A stretch of 64,000 nt of DNA. Origin: SW4 sp042466115. Its GTDB lineage: Bacteria; Pseudomonadota; Alphaproteobacteria; Rhodobacterales; Rhodobacteraceae. Under the pieces are notes generated by a model that ran no database searches, was not told the origin of the DNA, and worked only from the letters and a program-made list of their open reading frames with translations. This document shows positions 33,460 through 41,096 of the stretch, one piece after another (positions within the stretch are counted from its first letter, which is position 1; every line of letters starts with the position of its first letter). A program made the position numbers and the translations under genes. The DNA is taken from assembly GCF_042466115.1 (NCBI RefSeq), contig NZ_JAXHBQ010000001.1, positions 1,984,001-2,048,000 of the forward strand, read 5' to 3'.

Positions 33460-34674
33460 ATGGTCTTGTCGCCCCTCGCTCCTGCTGCGTTTCCAGACCT
33501 TCCCGTCATTGACGGGGTGCGGTTTTCCGCGGCGGCGGCGGGGGTGCGATACCAGGGCCGCACCGATGTGATGCTTGCTGAACTGGCCCAAGGGTCTGTT
33601 GTTGCAGGTGTCTTTACGCGGTCGTCGACCCGGTCATCTCCGGTTCTGGATTGCGAGGCCAAAATCAAAAAGGGCGGCACAGGGCGTGCTGCCTTTCTGG
33701 TCAACTCCGGCAATTCCAACGCCTTTACGGGGGCCGCTGGCGATGGCTCGGTTGCGGCAATCGTTGATGCCGTTTCGGATGTGACGGGTGTCGACCCCAC
33801 TCGCGTCTTCACCTCCTCGACGGGTGTGATTGGCGAACGTCTTCCCCATGACCGGATCATTGCAAAGCTGACTGAACTGAACGCTACACTTGCTGCGGAC
33901 GCCATCGCACCTGCGGCCAAGGCCATCATGACCACCGATACTTTCGCCAAAGGTAGCGGCCGCACTGTCGCGATTGACGGCCAGACGGTCAAGATCGCCG
34001 GTATCGCCAAAGGGTCCGGCATGATCGCGCCCGATATGGCGACCATGCTGGTATACATCTTTACGGATGCGATGATCAGCCAACCCGCACTGCAATCGCT
34101 GCTTGGCACTTTGACCGATCAGACATTCAACTGCATCACCGTCGATAGCGACACTTCCACCTCTGACACGCTTTTGATGGGCGCGACCGGCGCATCTGGT
34201 GTCGAGGTTGGCGAAAGCGTCGCGTTTGCCCAAGCCCTGCACGATGTCATGCTGGATCTTGCCCATCAGGTGGTGCGTGACGGCGAAGGGGCGACAAAAT
34301 TCGTCGAGGTGCGGGTGAGTGGCGCTGCGACGGACAGCGATGCCCGCAAGGTTGGTCTGGCTATCGCCAACAGCCCCTTGGTCAAGACCGCGATCGCTGG
34401 CGAAGACCCAAACTGGGGCCGCATTGTCATGGCGGTGGGCAAATCCGGCGCGCAGGCAGATCGCGACAAACTGACGATCCGGTTTGGCGATATTGTGGTT
34501 GCCGTAAACGGCTGGGTTTCACCCGATTACACCGAAGCCGCCGGTGCCGCCTATATGCAACAGCAGGAACTGCGTATTGCGGTTGATATGGGGCTTGCGG
34601 GTGGCCTGGCAACGGTCTGGACCTGCGATCTGACCCATGAATACATTCGTATCAACGCGGACTACCGGTCTTGA
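33460..34674 (+). CDS. argJ: Bifunctional glutamate N-acetyltransferase / N-acetylglutamate synthase ArgJ
   Basis: This 404-residue enzyme transfers acetyl from N-acetylornithine to glutamate, recycling acetyl in arginine synthesis. It is made as a precursor that cleaves itself at the Thr of GMIAPDMATMLVYIFTDA (about 187-204), giving two subunits; the Thr begins the beta chain. Other blocks are LVNSGNSNAFTGAAG, STGVIGERLP and NCITVDSDTSTSDTLL, then EDPNWGRIVMAVGKSG near the C-terminus. argG is at 63.2 kb, far from here, so the arginine genes are scattered. It overlaps the mutT start by TTGA. Confidence 0.96.
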   Translation: MVLSPLAPAAFPDLPVIDGVRFSAAAAGVRYQGRTDVMLAELAQGSVVAGVFTRSSTRSSPVLDCEAKIKKGGTGRAAFLVNSGNSNAFTGAAGDGSVAAIVDAVSDVTGVDPTRVFTSSTGVIGERLPHDRIIAKLTELNATLAADAIAPAAKAIMTTDTFAKGSGRTVAIDGQTVKIAGIAKGSGMIAPDMATMLVYIFTDAMISQPALQSLLGTLTDQTFNCITVDSDTSTSDTLLMGATGASGVEVGESVAFAQALHDVMLDLAHQVVRDGEGATKFVEVRVSGAATDSDARKVGLAIANSPLVKTAIAGEDPNWGRIVMAVGKSGAQADRDKLTIRFGDIVVAVNGWVSPDYTEAAGAAYMQQQELRIAVDMGLAGGLATVWTCDLTHEYIRINADYRS

Positions 34675-35069
34675 AAACGGTTCTCGTTTCGGCTGTCGCG
34701 CTTATTGATGTGGACGGGCGCGTGTTGCTTGCCCAGCGTCCCGAAGGCAAATCCATGGCCGGTCTTTGGGAGTTTCCGGGTGGCAAAGTCGAACAGGGCG
34801 AAACGCCCGAAGCCGCGCTGATCCGCGAATTGCACGAAGAGCTGGGGATCAACACATGGCGGTCTTGCCTCGCGCCACTGACCTTCGCCAGCCACGCCTA
34901 CGATGATTTCCACTTGCTCATGCCCTTGTTTGTCTGCCGCAAATGGGAGGGCACGCCTGTCGCGCAGGAGGGGCAAACGCTCGCCTGGGTTCACGCGCGC
35001 GACCTACGCAACTACCCGATGCCACCCGCCGATATTCCGCTAATACCAATCCTGCGCGACTGGCTTTAA
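34671..35069 (+). CDS. mutT: 8-oxo-dGTP diphosphatase MutT (NUDIX)
   Basis: This 132-residue single NUDIX domain hydrolyses oxidised purine nucleotides and so prevents A:T to C:G changes. The NUDIX box is GGKVEQGETPEAALIRELHEELG (about 40-62), with the RELHEE metal ligands. LLAQRPEGKSMAGLWEFPGG is the typical MutT approach to the box. It begins with TTG at 34671, overlapping the argJ stop. A distant relative such as a general NUDIX enzyme is possible, but length and motif spacing favour MutT. Confidence 0.9.
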   Translation: MKTVLVSAVALIDVDGRVLLAQRPEGKSMAGLWEFPGGKVEQGETPEAALIRELHEELGINTWRSCLAPLTFASHAYDDFHLLMPLFVCRKWEGTPVAQEGQTLAWVHARDLRNYPMPPADIPLIPILRDWL

Positions 35070-35079
35070 GCGAATTAAG

Positions 35080-35157
35080 GCAAATTTGCGGCAAGTTTGG
35101 CAACAATGTGTCAAAAATTAGTCGACCATTAACCAAATTGCCCCTAGGTTATCCACA
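35080..35157 (+). promoter_or_regulatory. Control region with perfect DnaA box and CtrA-like site before a 40-residue gene
   Basis: The 113-bp gap holds the palindrome GCAAATTTGC (35080-35089), a CtrA-like motif TTAG-n7-TTAAC (35118-35133, one mismatch to TTAA-n7-TTAAC), and a perfect DnaA box TTATCCACA (35149-35157). A GATTC (GANTC, CcrM methylation) site lies between the ribosome site and the ATG. Confidence 0.5.
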
Positions 35158-35182
35158 GGACTTCATCTGGGGAGGATTCGAC

Positions 35183-35305
35183 ATGCTACGCACAATCATG
35201 GTCGGTAGCTGTGTTTCGGTTCAAGGTATTCTGGTGCGCACGCTCGCAAATGGCAAACTGGTCGTCAGTGTTGGCGAGCGGACTTTTGAAGGTAAGCCTG
35301 TCTAG
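35183..35305 (+). CDS. Conserved 40-residue protein of unknown function
   Basis: This short frame begins MLRTIMVGSCVSVQGILVRT and ends GERTFEGKPV, with a strong GGGGAGGA seven bases before the ATG. It has a glycine turn and alternating beta-like hydrophobic pattern (GKLVVSVGERTFEG), no signal peptide and one cysteine. I recall very similar 40-residue proteins in other Rhodobacteraceae, which supports it as a real gene. A good intrinsic terminator follows at 35331. The promoter region has DnaA- and CtrA-like sites, so its expression may follow the cell cycle. I cannot assign a function. Confidence 0.8.
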   Translation: MLRTIMVGSCVSVQGILVRTLANGKLVVSVGERTFEGKPV

Positions 35306-35330
35306 GCAGGACGCACCGACATTCCAATGC

Positions 35331-35358
35331 AAAAGGGGACGCGCTGGCGTCCCCTTTT
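35331..35358 (+). terminator. Bidirectional intrinsic terminator
   Basis: AAAAGGGGACGC (35331-35342), loop GCTG, GCGTCCCCTTTT (35347-35358), then TT. A-runs and T-runs on both sides let it serve the 40-residue gene on the plus strand and infB, ending 21 bp away, on the minus strand. Confidence 0.92.
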
Positions 35359-35378
35359 TTGTTTCTTGCGCTGGCTGA

Positions 35379-37862
35379 TTACAGCGAACGTTCGATTTCT
35401 TCGCGCTCGAAAATCTCGATGACATCGTCGGGGCGAATATCGTCGTAGTTTTCAAAGGCCATACCGCATTCCTGACCGGACTGCACTTCTGGCACTTCGT
35501 CCTTGAAACGCTTGAGGGTCTTGAGCGTGCCCTCGTGGATCACGACATCGTCACGCAGCAAGCGCACGCCAGCTGAACGGCGCGCAACGCCTTCAGTCAC
35601 AAGGCAGCCCGCAACTTTGCCGATACCTGTCACTTTGAACACTTCCTTGATCGTCGCATAGCCGATGAACTTCTCGCGGATTTCCGCGGACAGAAGGCCC
35701 GACGCCGCCGCTTTAACGTCATCCACAAGGTCGTAGATTACCGAATAATAGCGAATCTCGACGCCCTTTTGGTTCGCCGTGTTACGGGCCGAAGCATTTG
35801 CACGCACGTTAAAGCCGAACACAGGCGCACCCGAAGCTTCGGCGAGGCCGATATCGGTTTCCGTGATCGCGCCAACACCGGAATGCAGCACGCGCACGCG
35901 GACTTCATCGTTGCCGATTTTCTCCATCGCCTGAACGATCGCTTCCGCAGAACCCTGCACATCGGCCTTGACCAGAATGGGCAGTTCGCTGACGTTTTCG
36001 TCGGCCTTGGCGTTGGCCATCAGCTGTTCAAGGGTTGTCGCGGCACCGGCGGCGGCGCGCTTTTCCTTGGCGGCTTTCTCGCGGTATTCGGCGATTTCAC
36101 GCGCCTGCGCTTCGGTTTCGGTCACGTTCAAGACATCGCCCGCTTCGGGCGTGCCGTTCAGGCCAAGAACCTCGACAGGAACCGAAGGGCCAGCCTCTTT
36201 GACGCGCTCGCCCTTGTCGTTGATCAGCGCGCGGACCTTACCGTATTGTTCGCCGACCACAAAGATATCGCCCTGACGCAGGGTGCCGTTCTGCACCAGA
36301 ACAGTCGCAACAGGGCCACGGCCCACATCAAGTTGCGCCTCGATCACGGCACCTTGGGCGGCGCGATCAGGGTTGGCCTTCAGTTCCAGAATTTCCGCCT
36401 GAAGCGCAATCGATTCAAGCAGTTCATCAAGGCCCTGACCGGTGATGGCCGACACTTCGACGTCTTGCACTTCACCTGACATCTTTTCGACGATCACCTC
36501 GTGCTGCAACAGATCGGTGCGCACTTTGTCCGGATTCGCCGCGGGTTTATCGATCTTGTTGATCGCGACAATCATCGGCACCTTGGCAGCTTTGGCGTGG
36601 TTAATCGCCTCGATGGTTTGTGGCATCACCGCATCATCAGCGGCAACAACCAGCACAACGATATCCGTCACATGTGCACCGCGTGACCGCATTGACGTAA
36701 ACGCCGCGTGGCCCGGAGTATCAAGGAAGGAAAGCACCTGACCGCTATTGGTCGTGACCTGGTATGCGCCAATGTGCTGCGTGATCCCGCCAGCTTCACC
36801 GGCGACAACCTTGGCGTCACGGATCGCATCCAGCAGCGATGTCTTGCCATGGTCAACGTGACCCATGATCGTGATGACCGGAGGGCGGTCTTTCAGATCT
36901 TTGGGATCCTCTTCGATCTTGGTGATCACGTCTTCAACGTCGGAATCGGACACGCGCACAACGGTATGGCCGAATTCCTCGATGATGAGTTCGGCGGTAT
37001 CCGCGTCAATTGACTGGTTCTGCGTGGCCATGATGCCGTTGTTCATCAGCGATTTCACCACATCAGACACGCGCTCGGCCATACGGTTGGCAAGTTCGGA
37101 CACAACAATCGCTTCGGGCAGTTTCACGTCGCGCACGACCTTTTCGCGCTCGACGTTCTGGCCCATCGCTTTTTGACGGGCGCGCTCCTGCTTGCGCTTC
37201 ATCGCGGCCATTGACCGCTGGCGGCCGCCCTCGCCGCCCGACAGCGCCTGGTTCAGCGTCAGCTTGCCAGAACGGCGGCCATCGTCGCCACCCTTGTTGC
37301 GGGTATTGCGCTGTTCGCGATCGGATTCATTCTTGCGCGGTGCAGCTTGTGGTGCCGAACGGGTCGGGCCGCGCACGGCAGCCGCATCGGGATCAACAAC
37401 AGCGGCGGGTGCGGCAGCGGCCTGTGCGGCTGCTTCGGCTTCGCGCTTCTTGCGTTCTTCTTCCTCGGCCTTGGCTTTCAGCGCCTCTTCGCGCTCGCGT
37501 TCTTCACGCTCTTTGGCTTCCGCGTCGGCGCGGCGTTCTTCGCGCTCGGCGGCGCGTTCTTTTTCCTCGGCTTCGCGCTTGGCGGCGTCTTCGGCTTCGC
37601 GTGCCTTGGCCAACGCAAGTGCCTTCATGCGGCGCTCAAGCTCGACATCCGAAATTCCGGCTGGACGCTTGGATGGATCACCACCCGCAGGTGAGCCGCT
37701 GGAAACGGCTGGCTTTGCCGCACCGGGCTTTGGCACCACAACGCGTTTGCGCTTGGTTTCCACCACGACGTTCTTGGTGCGCCCGTGGCTAAAGCTTTGC
37801 TTGACGTTCGCAGGACGCGATCCGCCCAGACCAAGAGGTTTTTTGCCGTCGTTATCGCTCAT
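35379..37862 (-). CDS. infB: Translation initiation factor IF-2
   Basis: This 827-residue GTPase places initiator tRNA on the 30S subunit. A long N-terminal region is highly charged and coiled-coil-like (about 70-150, Ala/Glu/Arg repeats such as AEEKERAAEREERRADAEAK). The G-domain then has G1 GHVDHGKTSLLDAIR (about 331-345), G2/G3 GGITQHIGAY and DTPGHAAFTSMR, and G4 NKIDKP. The C-terminal fMet-tRNA domain is intact to its IFEREEIERSL tail. The length is normal for alphaproteobacteria. It ends the rimP-nusA-ylxR-infB operon; 4 bp separate it from ylxR. Confidence 0.97.
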   Translation of the reverse strand: MSDNDGKKPLGLGGSRPANVKQSFSHGRTKNVVVETKRKRVVVPKPGAAKPAVSSGSPAGGDPSKRPAGISDVELERRMKALALAKAREAEDAAKREAEEKERAAEREERRADAEAKEREEREREEALKAKAEEEERKKREAEAAAQAAAAPAAVVDPDAAAVRGPTRSAPQAAPRKNESDREQRNTRNKGGDDGRRSGKLTLNQALSGGEGGRQRSMAAMKRKQERARQKAMGQNVEREKVVRDVKLPEAIVVSELANRMAERVSDVVKSLMNNGIMATQNQSIDADTAELIIEEFGHTVVRVSDSDVEDVITKIEEDPKDLKDRPPVITIMGHVDHGKTSLLDAIRDAKVVAGEAGGITQHIGAYQVTTNSGQVLSFLDTPGHAAFTSMRSRGAHVTDIVVLVVAADDAVMPQTIEAINHAKAAKVPMIVAINKIDKPAANPDKVRTDLLQHEVIVEKMSGEVQDVEVSAITGQGLDELLESIALQAEILELKANPDRAAQGAVIEAQLDVGRGPVATVLVQNGTLRQGDIFVVGEQYGKVRALINDKGERVKEAGPSVPVEVLGLNGTPEAGDVLNVTETEAQAREIAEYREKAAKEKRAAAGAATTLEQLMANAKADENVSELPILVKADVQGSAEAIVQAMEKIGNDEVRVRVLHSGVGAITETDIGLAEASGAPVFGFNVRANASARNTANQKGVEIRYYSVIYDLVDDVKAAASGLLSAEIREKFIGYATIKEVFKVTGIGKVAGCLVTEGVARRSAGVRLLRDDVVIHEGTLKTLKRFKDEVPEVQSGQECGMAFENYDDIRPDDVIEIFEREEIERSL

Positions 37863-37866
37863 TTAG

Positions 37867-38491
37867 CTACTTATCCTTCCCGGCAGCACTGTCGCTACCG
37901 TCAATCTCGCGCAAGCCTTTCAGCTTTGTGGCTTCCTCTACAACACGATTGCCGAGTCCACCAGCCGCGAGCGCGCCATGTATCACACTTTGGCGCCCAA
38001 ATGCCAAACCCAATTCCTGTGCCGTCAAACAGCCAAAGAACCGGGCACCTTCGGGGGTCCACAACTTGGCCTTCCCCCGTTCAGAACCATCGCTGGCTTG
38101 CAGCAAAACACGCACGCGCGCGCCACCTGCCAGCCAGCTTTTCACTTTTTCAAACCCGCAAACCGCATATCCGGCCTTGCGGGCCATCGCGATCAGGTCG
38201 ACCACGCGGCGCACTTGCTGGCGCTCCACCTCGTCCACAAGGTTGTCAGGCACGTTCACAGGCTGTTTCGCAGACCGCGAAAACTGCCCCTTTGCCGCTT
38301 TTTCAAGCACCGCACGTTCGGCCGTCACATACATCCCGCGACCCGGTAACTTGTCGAACACATCGGCAAAAACCAGAATCTTCGGGTCCGACAACAAACC
38401 GGATCAGCCCCGACTTTGGCTGGACCTCGCCTGTGACGATGCACTTGCGCTCCGGTTCGTCCCGTTTTCTGGATTGACCACCTCGTGCCAT
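37867..38491 (-). pseudogene. ylxR: YlxR-like/L7Ae-fold RNA-binding protein, apparent +1 frameshift at 38384-38386
   Basis: The N-terminus starts at ATG 38491 (MARGGQSRKRDEPERKCIVTGEVQPKSGLIRFVVGP, the YlxR family signature). It then runs out of frame and stops at 38303. The rest continues in another frame from about 38385 to TAG 37867: ILVFADVFDKLPGRGMYVT, then a C-terminal L7Ae-like segment (VVDLIAMARKAGYAVCGFEKVK). Dropping one C from the CCC at 38386-38384 joins VVGP to KILVFADVFDKLPGRG with the family's usual 10-residue spacing before KLPGRG, giving a 207-residue two-domain protein. It is likely a sequencing or assembly error in a homopolymer, or a recent mutation in a non-essential gene. 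Members bind RNA and RNase P in other bacteria. Confidence 0.85.
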
Positions 38492-38514
38492 GTCGCGCCC
38501 TCGAAGGCCTGCGA

Positions 38515-40125
38515 TCAGGCCTCCGCCTCCAGTTCTTCTGCGTCGTCGTCAGGTTCAGCAACAAGATCAGCAGGGTCAACCCAACCCAGCATTACGCGGG
38601 CCGTCATCACCATGTCCTGTGCTTCTTCCAGCGAAACATCGAATTTTTCAAGCACGCCGTCATCTTTGACGCGTTCGCCGTTTTCGGTCGTCCAGCCACC
38701 GGCCAGTTCCCAATCGGCACATGTTGCAAAGTCCTCAAGCGTTTTCACGCCGTCTTCGGCCAAGGCCTCAATCATCTGGGGTGTCAGACCCTCGAATGCA
38801 ACAAGGCTGTCCTCGACTCCCAACTCGCGGGCATGGTCAAGGGCGGCCTTGTTCGCGGCTTCCAGGACATCGCGGGCGCGGGCCTGCAATTCGTTGGCGG
38901 TATCTTCGTCGACACCGTCGATCACCAGAAGTTCGTCCACTTCGACATAGGCGACTTCTTCAAGATTGGTGAACCCTTCGGAAACCAGAAGCTGGGCAAA
39001 GAATTCATCAAGGTCCAGCTTGTCCATGAACAGCTTGGTGCGGACTTCAAATTCGGCCTGACGACGCTTGGATTCCTCTTCCTCGGTCATGATGTCGATG
39101 TCGAGACCGGTCAGCTGCGAAGCCAGACGCACGTTCTGACCACGACGGCCAATCGCCAGCGACAGCTGTTCTTCGGGCACGACAACTTCGATTTTGCCGG
39201 CTTCTTCGTCCAGAACAACCTTGGACACCTCGGCGGGCTGCAACGCGTTCACAAGGAAGGTCGGCATGTCTTCATTCCAAGGAATGATGTCGATCTTTTC
39301 GCCCTGCAATTCATTCACAACGGCCTGCACGCGGGAACCACGCATACCAACGCAGGCACCCACGGGGTCGATGCTGCCATCATAGGAAATCACGGCGATC
39401 TTGGCACGCGAGCCGGGGTCGCGGGCCACGGCCTTGATTTCGATGATGCCTTCGTAAATCTCGGGCACTTCCATCTTGAACAATTCGGCCATGAACTGTG
39501 GATCGGTGCGGCTCAGGAAAATCTGCGGACCGCGCTGTTCGCGGCGCACTTCCTTGATGTAGCAGCGGATACGGTCATTGGGGCGATACGCTTCGCGACC
39601 GATCTTTTCATTGCGGCGCAGGATTGCTTCGCCAGCACCCACATCAACAATGACGTTGCCGTATTCCTCGCGCTTGACCAGCGCGTTGATGATGGTGCCG
39701 GCCTTGTCCTTGAATTCTTCGTATTGGCGGTCGCGCTCGGCTTCGCGCACTTTTTGCAAGATCACCTGCTTTGCCGATTGCGCGGCGATGCGCCCCATTT
39801 CAACGGGGGGCACTTCTTCGATGAACTGCTGACCCACTTCGGGGTTTTCCATGTATTCCTTGGCTTGCTCGACGGTGAACTCGGCCTGATAATTCTCAAG
39901 CTCCTCCTCGTCGACAACCGTGCGCACACGGGTGAACGTTGCCTTGCCGGTCTTGCGGTCGATATGAACACGGATGTCCATTTCCGCGCCGTAGCGGGAC
40001 TTCGCAGCACGGGCGAGCGATTCTTCCATCGCTTCGACAACCAGATTTGGGTCGATCATCTTTTCGCGCGCAACAGCCTCGGCGGTTTGCAAAAGCTCAA
40101 GCTGGTTAGCGGAAGTAATAGCCAT
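38515..40125 (-). CDS. nusA: Transcription termination/antitermination factor NusA
   Basis: This 536-residue protein has an N-terminal RNAP-binding domain (MAITSANQLELLQTAEAVAREKMI to about 130), an S1 domain (GTIINALVKREEYGNVIVDVGAGEAILRRNEKI), and KH1/KH2 domains with GACVGMRGSRVQAVVNELQGEKIDIIPW and LAIGRRGQNVRLASQLTGLDIDI. Two acidic helix-hairpin-helix repeats follow near the C-terminus (LLVSEGFTNLEEVAYVEVDELLVIDGVDEDTANELQARA, then LEDFATCADWEL). The acidic tail ends EPDDDAEELEAEA. Its ATG directly abuts the rimP stop. NusA controls pausing and termination and autoregulates its operon in E. coli, relevant to the leader hairpin upstream of rimP. Confidence 0.97.
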   Translation of the reverse strand: MAITSANQLELLQTAEAVAREKMIDPNLVVEAMEESLARAAKSRYGAEMDIRVHIDRKTGKATFTRVRTVVDEEELENYQAEFTVEQAKEYMENPEVGQQFIEEVPPVEMGRIAAQSAKQVILQKVREAERDRQYEEFKDKAGTIINALVKREEYGNVIVDVGAGEAILRRNEKIGREAYRPNDRIRCYIKEVRREQRGPQIFLSRTDPQFMAELFKMEVPEIYEGIIEIKAVARDPGSRAKIAVISYDGSIDPVGACVGMRGSRVQAVVNELQGEKIDIIPWNEDMPTFLVNALQPAEVSKVVLDEEAGKIEVVVPEEQLSLAIGRRGQNVRLASQLTGLDIDIMTEEEESKRRQAEFEVRTKLFMDKLDLDEFFAQLLVSEGFTNLEEVAYVEVDELLVIDGVDEDTANELQARARDVLEAANKAALDHARELGVEDSLVAFEGLTPQMIEALAEDGVKTLEDFATCADWELAGGWTTENGERVKDDGVLEKFDVSLEEAQDMVMTARVMLGWVDPADLVAEPDDDAEELEAEA

Positions 40126-40718
40126 CAGTCGTTCTCCTCATCAGTCCCATCCACGATGGTCTGCACTTCATCGAATTGTTTCTCGTCAATTTGGCCCGCG
40201 TCTTTGCGGCCCTTCAATACGTCACGGATTAGGTCATCCGTCAGCACCAGTTTGGCATCGGTCAGCCAGTCAAATTTCAAACCAATCGTCACGGTTTCGC
40301 CGTGGTCTTCGATCTCGATCAGCACTTCATCGCCCTCGGTACCAGCGATCTGCCCCTTGAAGCGGCGGCGACCGTCGATCATTTCGTCGGTCTCCAGCTT
40401 GGCCTCAAAGCCTTCCCACTGGTCAAAATCTTTCAAGCGGGTCAGCGGGCGGTCGATACCGGGGCTGCTGACCTCAAGCGTATATGCCTCGACAATCGGA
40501 TCCTCGACATCCAAAACGGCGCTGACGGCGGTGCTGATGTCGGAACAATCGTCAACTTCGATGGTGCCCTCAGGTTTCTGTGCCATGATCTGCAAGGTGC
40601 TTTCCTTGCCCGTCATCAGACGCACACGCACCAGTTCATAGCCCATGTCCTCGATGACGGGAGCAATGATTTCGGCGATACGGCGGTCAATGGCCGCTTT
40701 GGCGATCAGATCAGACAA
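40125..40718 (-). CDS. rimP: Ribosome maturation factor RimP
   Basis: This 197-residue protein assists 30S assembly. I start it at TTG 40718 (MSDLIAKAAIDRRIAEIIAPVIEDMGYELVRVRLM) because a GGAG lies six bases upstream; the longer open frame to 40853 runs through the leader hairpin and promoter and is not protein-like. Family blocks are DCSDISTAVSAVLDVEDPI and YTLEVSSPGIDRPL, then a C-terminal SH3-like barrel (LIEIEDHGETVTIGLKFDWLTDAKLVLTDDLIR) with an acidic tail. It is the first gene of the rimP-nusA-ylxR-infB operon. Confidence 0.94.
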   Translation of the reverse strand: MSDLIAKAAIDRRIAEIIAPVIEDMGYELVRVRLMTGKESTLQIMAQKPEGTIEVDDCSDISTAVSAVLDVEDPIVEAYTLEVSSPGIDRPLTRLKDFDQWEGFEAKLETDEMIDGRRRFKGQIAGTEGDEVLIEIEDHGETVTIGLKFDWLTDAKLVLTDDLIRDVLKGRKDAGQIDEKQFDEVQTIVDGTDEEND

Positions 40719-40733
40719 GGTTACTCCAGACAC

Positions 40734-40757
40734 AAAAAAACGGGCGCGCGGCCCGTT
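40734..40757 (-). terminator. Terminator-like hairpin in the rimP leader (candidate attenuator)
   Basis: On the minus strand AACGGGC (40757-40751), loop CGCGC, GCCCGTT (40745-40739), then TTTTT (40738-40734). It is a perfect intrinsic terminator between the promoter at 40811-40839 and the rimP ribosome site at 40727. No minus-strand gene lies upstream, so it most likely acts as an attenuator. A leader segment at 40797-40791 can pair with its second arm. Confidence 0.75.
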
Positions 40758-40810
40758 GGAAATTCCGGTGGGCGCTGGGGGTGGAAGCCAGCGCGCCGCT
40801 GTTGAAAACG

Positions 40811-40839
40811 GATATAGGGCGGTTCGGGTGAGTCTGCAA
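40811..40839 (-). promoter_or_regulatory. Promoter of the rimP-nusA-infB operon
   Basis: On the minus strand TTGCAG (40839-40834), exactly 17 bases, TATATC (40816-40811). The expected start near 40804 gives an 86-base leader that contains the terminator-like hairpin. Confidence 0.7.
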
Positions 40840-40919
40840 GTAGATTGGCGCACATGTCCAAAAACTGCCGCAATCTCGCGTTAACCACGCTGTCAGACGA
40901 AACCAGACTGGAGAAAAAG

Positions 40920-41042
40920 ATGGATTATGGACTCTTGATTACTGTTGGTGCGGGCTCGTTCCTGTGCGGTGTTGCGCTGATGTATCTTGTGATGTCGCGC
41001 ACGATGAAAAAGCGCGCTGCCGAAGCAGGCATGACCGCCTAA
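40920..41042 (+). CDS. Small single-TM protein, 40 residues
   Basis: MDYGLLITVGAGSFLCGVAL begins a 40-residue protein with one TM helix (about 5-25) and a basic cytoplasmic-side tail (SRTMKKRAAEAGMTA). A GGAG lies six bases before ATG 40920. The frame can be extended to 40845, but the upstream residues are not membrane-like and overlap the divergent rimP promoter region. It is divergent from the rimP operon and has its own strong terminator. Function unknown; the positive-inside tail suggests an N-out/C-in orientation. Confidence 0.72.
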   Translation: MDYGLLITVGAGSFLCGVALMYLVMSRTMKKRAAEAGMTA

Positions 41043-41046
41043 GACA

Positions 41047-41074
41047 AAAAGCCCCGCCAAACGGCGGGGCTTTT
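41047..41074 (+). terminator. Bidirectional intrinsic terminator
   Basis: AAAAGCCCCGCC (41047-41058), loop AAAC, GGCGGGGCTTTT (41063-41074). It lies between the 40-residue TM gene (plus) and the substrate-binding-protein gene (minus, ending at 41097) and can serve both. Confidence 0.92.
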
Positions 41075-41096
41075 CGTTTCTAATGGCAGGTTGGCC

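Noticed and set aside
38485..40641. 718-codon plus-strand frame opposite nusA and rimP
   Set aside because: Antisense to strongly conserved genes; the translation has no family resemblance, and it bridges the nusA-rimP boundary.
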